This document shows positions 62,026 through 64,000 of a stretch of 64,000 nucleotides of DNA, piece by piece. How positions within the stretch are numbered: the stretch's first letter is position 1; every line of letters starts with the position of its first letter. A model generated the notes under the pieces. That model was given only the letters and a program-made list of their open reading frames with translations, had not been told where the DNA came from and made no database searches. The position numbers and the translations under genes were made by a program. The stretch is from Amorphochlora amoebiformis (Eukaryota; Cercozoa; Chlorarachniophyceae). Where the stretch lies: assembly GCA_054601695.1 (NCBI GenBank), contig BAAHQB010000224.1, positions 62,001 to 126,000 on the forward strand, given 5' to 3'.

Positions 62026-62909
62026 ATTTGTATCCACATTATATTGTATTTATATATACAATATCTATGTATACGTAGGTATACACAAACATATAATCAC
62101 AGAATATATCCGTGGTATCCATAGAACATAGAAAAATGGTAATGAATATGGTGGAGATCGTTGGAGATTGCTGGAGATTCTGGAGATCCCGGAGATCGCC
62201 GGAGATCTCTGGAGATCTCTGGAGATCCCAGAGATTGCTGGAGATCTCTGAAGATCCGGAGATCGCCGGAGATCGCTGGAGATCTCTTGAGATCCTGGAG
62301 ATTGACATACCTTCCGACACTTTCGCACATAATTTTGCGGACAACACTTCTTATATTGGTCTCCCTTTCCGCATGTATGCTTTCCACACGCCTAGGGTTA
62401 GGATTAGGGTTAGGGTTAGGGTTAGGGTTAGGGTTAGGGTTAGAGTTAGGGTTAGGGTAAGGGTTAGGGTTAGGGTTAGGGTTAGGGTTAGGGTTATATA
62501 TATATATGTGAAAACATAAACATACTTCTATATATATCATACTCATACATATATGCATACATACGTAGTTACATACAATATATTGTATATATTTATATAT
62601 ATATTTATATACATATATATATATATATATCCATTTCTCTTATCTTTCCCCTCCTTATCTCTATCTTTTTTTTTTTAATAATATTCTTTCGGGTGACTTG
62701 ACACGTGTGCGGGTTTTTAATAATATTCTTTCGGGTTACTTGACACGTGTGCGGGTTTTTTAATAATATTCTTTCGGGTGACACGTGTGCGCGTTTTTAA
62801 TAATAATTTTTCAGGTTACTCGACACGTGTGCGGGTTTTTTAATAATATTTTTTCGGGTTACTTGACACGTGTGCGGGCAGCAAAACCGCCTTTCTCCAT
62901 CAGGAAATC
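60886..62909 (-). CDS. Cys-rich CCPxxC-domain protein, 3' part
   Basis: Exons in matching phase: 62863-62909 ([15 protein letters not shown]), 62311-62391 ([17 protein letters not shown], then [10 protein letters not shown]), 61496-61537 ([14 protein letters not shown]) and terminal 60886-61071 ([20 protein letters not shown]..., stop TGA 60886-60888). The Cys spacing CC-x3-C-x2-C-x4-C-x7-CC resembles small Cys-rich domains with CCPxxCxxCG seen in secreted algal and protist proteins; this is recollection of a pattern, not a search result. The second frame of exon 62311-62391 is also open ([17 protein letters not shown]), so the choice rests on Cys content and joint phase. The terminal exon contains GATCTCC-type dispersed repeat. 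The 5' end is not in the mapped part. Confidence 0.55.
61605..61669 (+). other. Unassigned exon-like segment
   Basis: Plus-strand reading [20 protein letters not shown] with AG before and GTAAAC after looks coding. The minus strand has two strong acceptors (TTGCTGTTGCAG and GTTGTTTTGCAG) and could host an exon of the neighbouring minus-strand gene. The strand is not settled. Confidence 0.35.
62150..62305. repeat. GGAGATC tandem repeat
   Basis: About ten imperfect 14- to 18-bp units of (C/T)GGAGATC(T/G)C with internal palindromes (GGAGATCTCC-like). It lies directly at the donor of exon 62311-62391 and is open in several frames by repetition. Confidence 0.85.
62690..62862 (-). pseudogene. Four 3'-end copies of exon 62863-62909
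   Basis: In the sense direction CGCACACGTGTCAA plus donor GTAACCCGAAAGAATATTATTAAAAA recurs four times, near 62693, 62734, 62778 and 62818, without any (TA)n spacer, so these are direct tandem copies of about 43 bp. Confidence 0.85.
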
Positions 62910-63033
62910 CTACACATACATATTTACCTTTGGATATACATATCTACTTTTGGATATATAAGTATATATTATGTATATATATATATATATTATCTATATA
63001 TAATTGACATATCATTGATACACATATATATAT

Positions 63034-63070
<37 letters not shown>

Positions 63071-63272
63071 ACAACCTATTGGATATATAAGTAAATATTA
63101 TGCATATATATATATATATATGTTATCTATGTGTTACGTACACATAATTGTATATATCATTTTATCCATATACACATATATACATACATATTTACCTTTT
63201 GGATATGTATGTATATATTATGTTTGTACACACATAAATAATGTATTATGCACACACAATTGCATATATCAT

Positions 63273-63310
<38 letters not shown>

Positions 63311-63416
63311 GTACACACACATATATATATATATATGTATTTATATATCTATACATACATAAACACATATACACTCATACATAAATTTATTCGTCTTTAA
63401 ATTACTTCATAAATTT

Positions 63417-64000
63417 TAGGGTTAGGGTTAGCCTTAGGGTTGAGTTAGGGTTAGCACTAACGCTAAGGTTAGGGTTAGAGTCACTGCTAAGGTTAGGGTT
63501 AGGGTTAGGGTTAGGGTTAAGGTTAGGGTTAGAGTCACTGCTAAGGTTAGGGTTAGGGTTAGGGTTAGGGTTAAGGTTAGGGTTAGAGTCACTGCTAAGG
63601 TTAGGGTTAGGGTCAGGGTTAGGGTTAAGGTTAGGGTTAGGGTAAGCGTTAGTGTTAGGGTTATGATTAGGGTTAGGGTTAGGGTTAGGGTTAGGGTTAG
63701 GATTAGGGTTAGGGTTAGGGTTAAGGTTAGAATTAGGGTTAATGTTACGGTTAGGTTTATCGTTAGGGTGCGGATTAGGGTTAGGGTTAATGTTAGGGTT
63801 AGTGTTAGGGTTAGGGTTAGGGTTAGGGTTAGGGTTAGGGTTAGGGTTAGGGTTCGGATTAGGGTTAGGGTTAACGTTAGGGTTAAGGTTAGGGTTAGGG
63901 TTAGGGTTAGGGTTAGGGTTCGGATTAGGGTTAGGAACGTCAGGGTTAGGGGTAACGTTAGGGTTAGGGTTAGTGTTAGGGTTAGGGTTAGGGTTAGGGT
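63417..64000 (-). repeat. Telomere-like array reaching the window edge
   Basis: TTAGGG on plus with a higher-order unit near 63470-63620 (TAGAGTCACTGCTAAGG block three times). It runs off the window; it is degenerate and interstitial in style rather than a chromosome end. Confidence 0.9.

Noticed and set aside
62112-62519. 135-codon plus-strand frame through GATCTCC repeats
   Set aside because: It mixes dispersed repeat, antisense of a Cys-rich exon and TTAGGG; better explained by the minus-strand gene.
63417-64000. Chromosome end
   Set aside because: The array is degenerate, oriented like the intronic arrays, and similar arrays occur throughout, so a true telomere is not supported.

Overview
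This is nuclear DNA of a microbial eukaryote and it is extremely repeat-rich. Most bases are (TA)n microsatellite, TTAGGG/CCCTAA telomere-like repeat, or GA/CT purine-pyrimidine tracts. Unique sequence appears as islands of roughly 20-180 bp. Read on the correct strand, most islands are flanked by AG and GT and join in consistent codon phase. They are exons of split genes whose introns are the repeats. The standard code fits. Six or more genes end in a clear stop, and two are recognised with confidence. The host is not identified: TTAGGG-type repeats plus a CCPxxC cysteine-rich domain would suit an alga or other protist, but this is weak inference.

Layout. 403-6216 (+): exons of one or two unrecognised genes. 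7162 to at least 17443 (-): TatD-family metal-dependent hydrolase in at least 15 exons with all metal ligands present. About 17.9-18.5 kb: a 229-bp satellite. 18491-27630 (-): TcdA/CsdL-type tRNA threonylcarbamoyladenosine dehydratase in 10-11 exons, with an N-terminal hydrophobic anchor. 27878-32799 (+): unrecognised gene, divergent from tcdA. 33206-39238 (+): unrecognised small gene whose introns hold satellites. 39878-40394 (-): predicted secreted protein. 40500-47240 (+): acidic then Lys-rich, probably nuclear protein in nine exons. 47326-47997 (-): two exons of uncertain gene(s). 48676-60215 (-): unrecognised gene of at least 13 exons. 60886-62909 (-): Cys-rich domain protein, 5' end not found. 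62.9-64 kb: TA repeats and telomere-like repeat.

Two genome-level patterns stand out. First, more than 20 exons are accompanied by degenerate partial copies of their own splice junction: copies of the 5' end plus acceptor sit upstream, and copies of the 3' end plus donor sit downstream, separated by (TA)n. Second, the pyrimidine-rich strand (CCCTAA or CTCTTTC) is nearly always the sense strand of the intron, and point variants of the telomeric unit (CCCTAG, CCCTAAG) supply the 3' splice sites. No rRNA, tRNA, CRISPR or recognisable transposase was seen.
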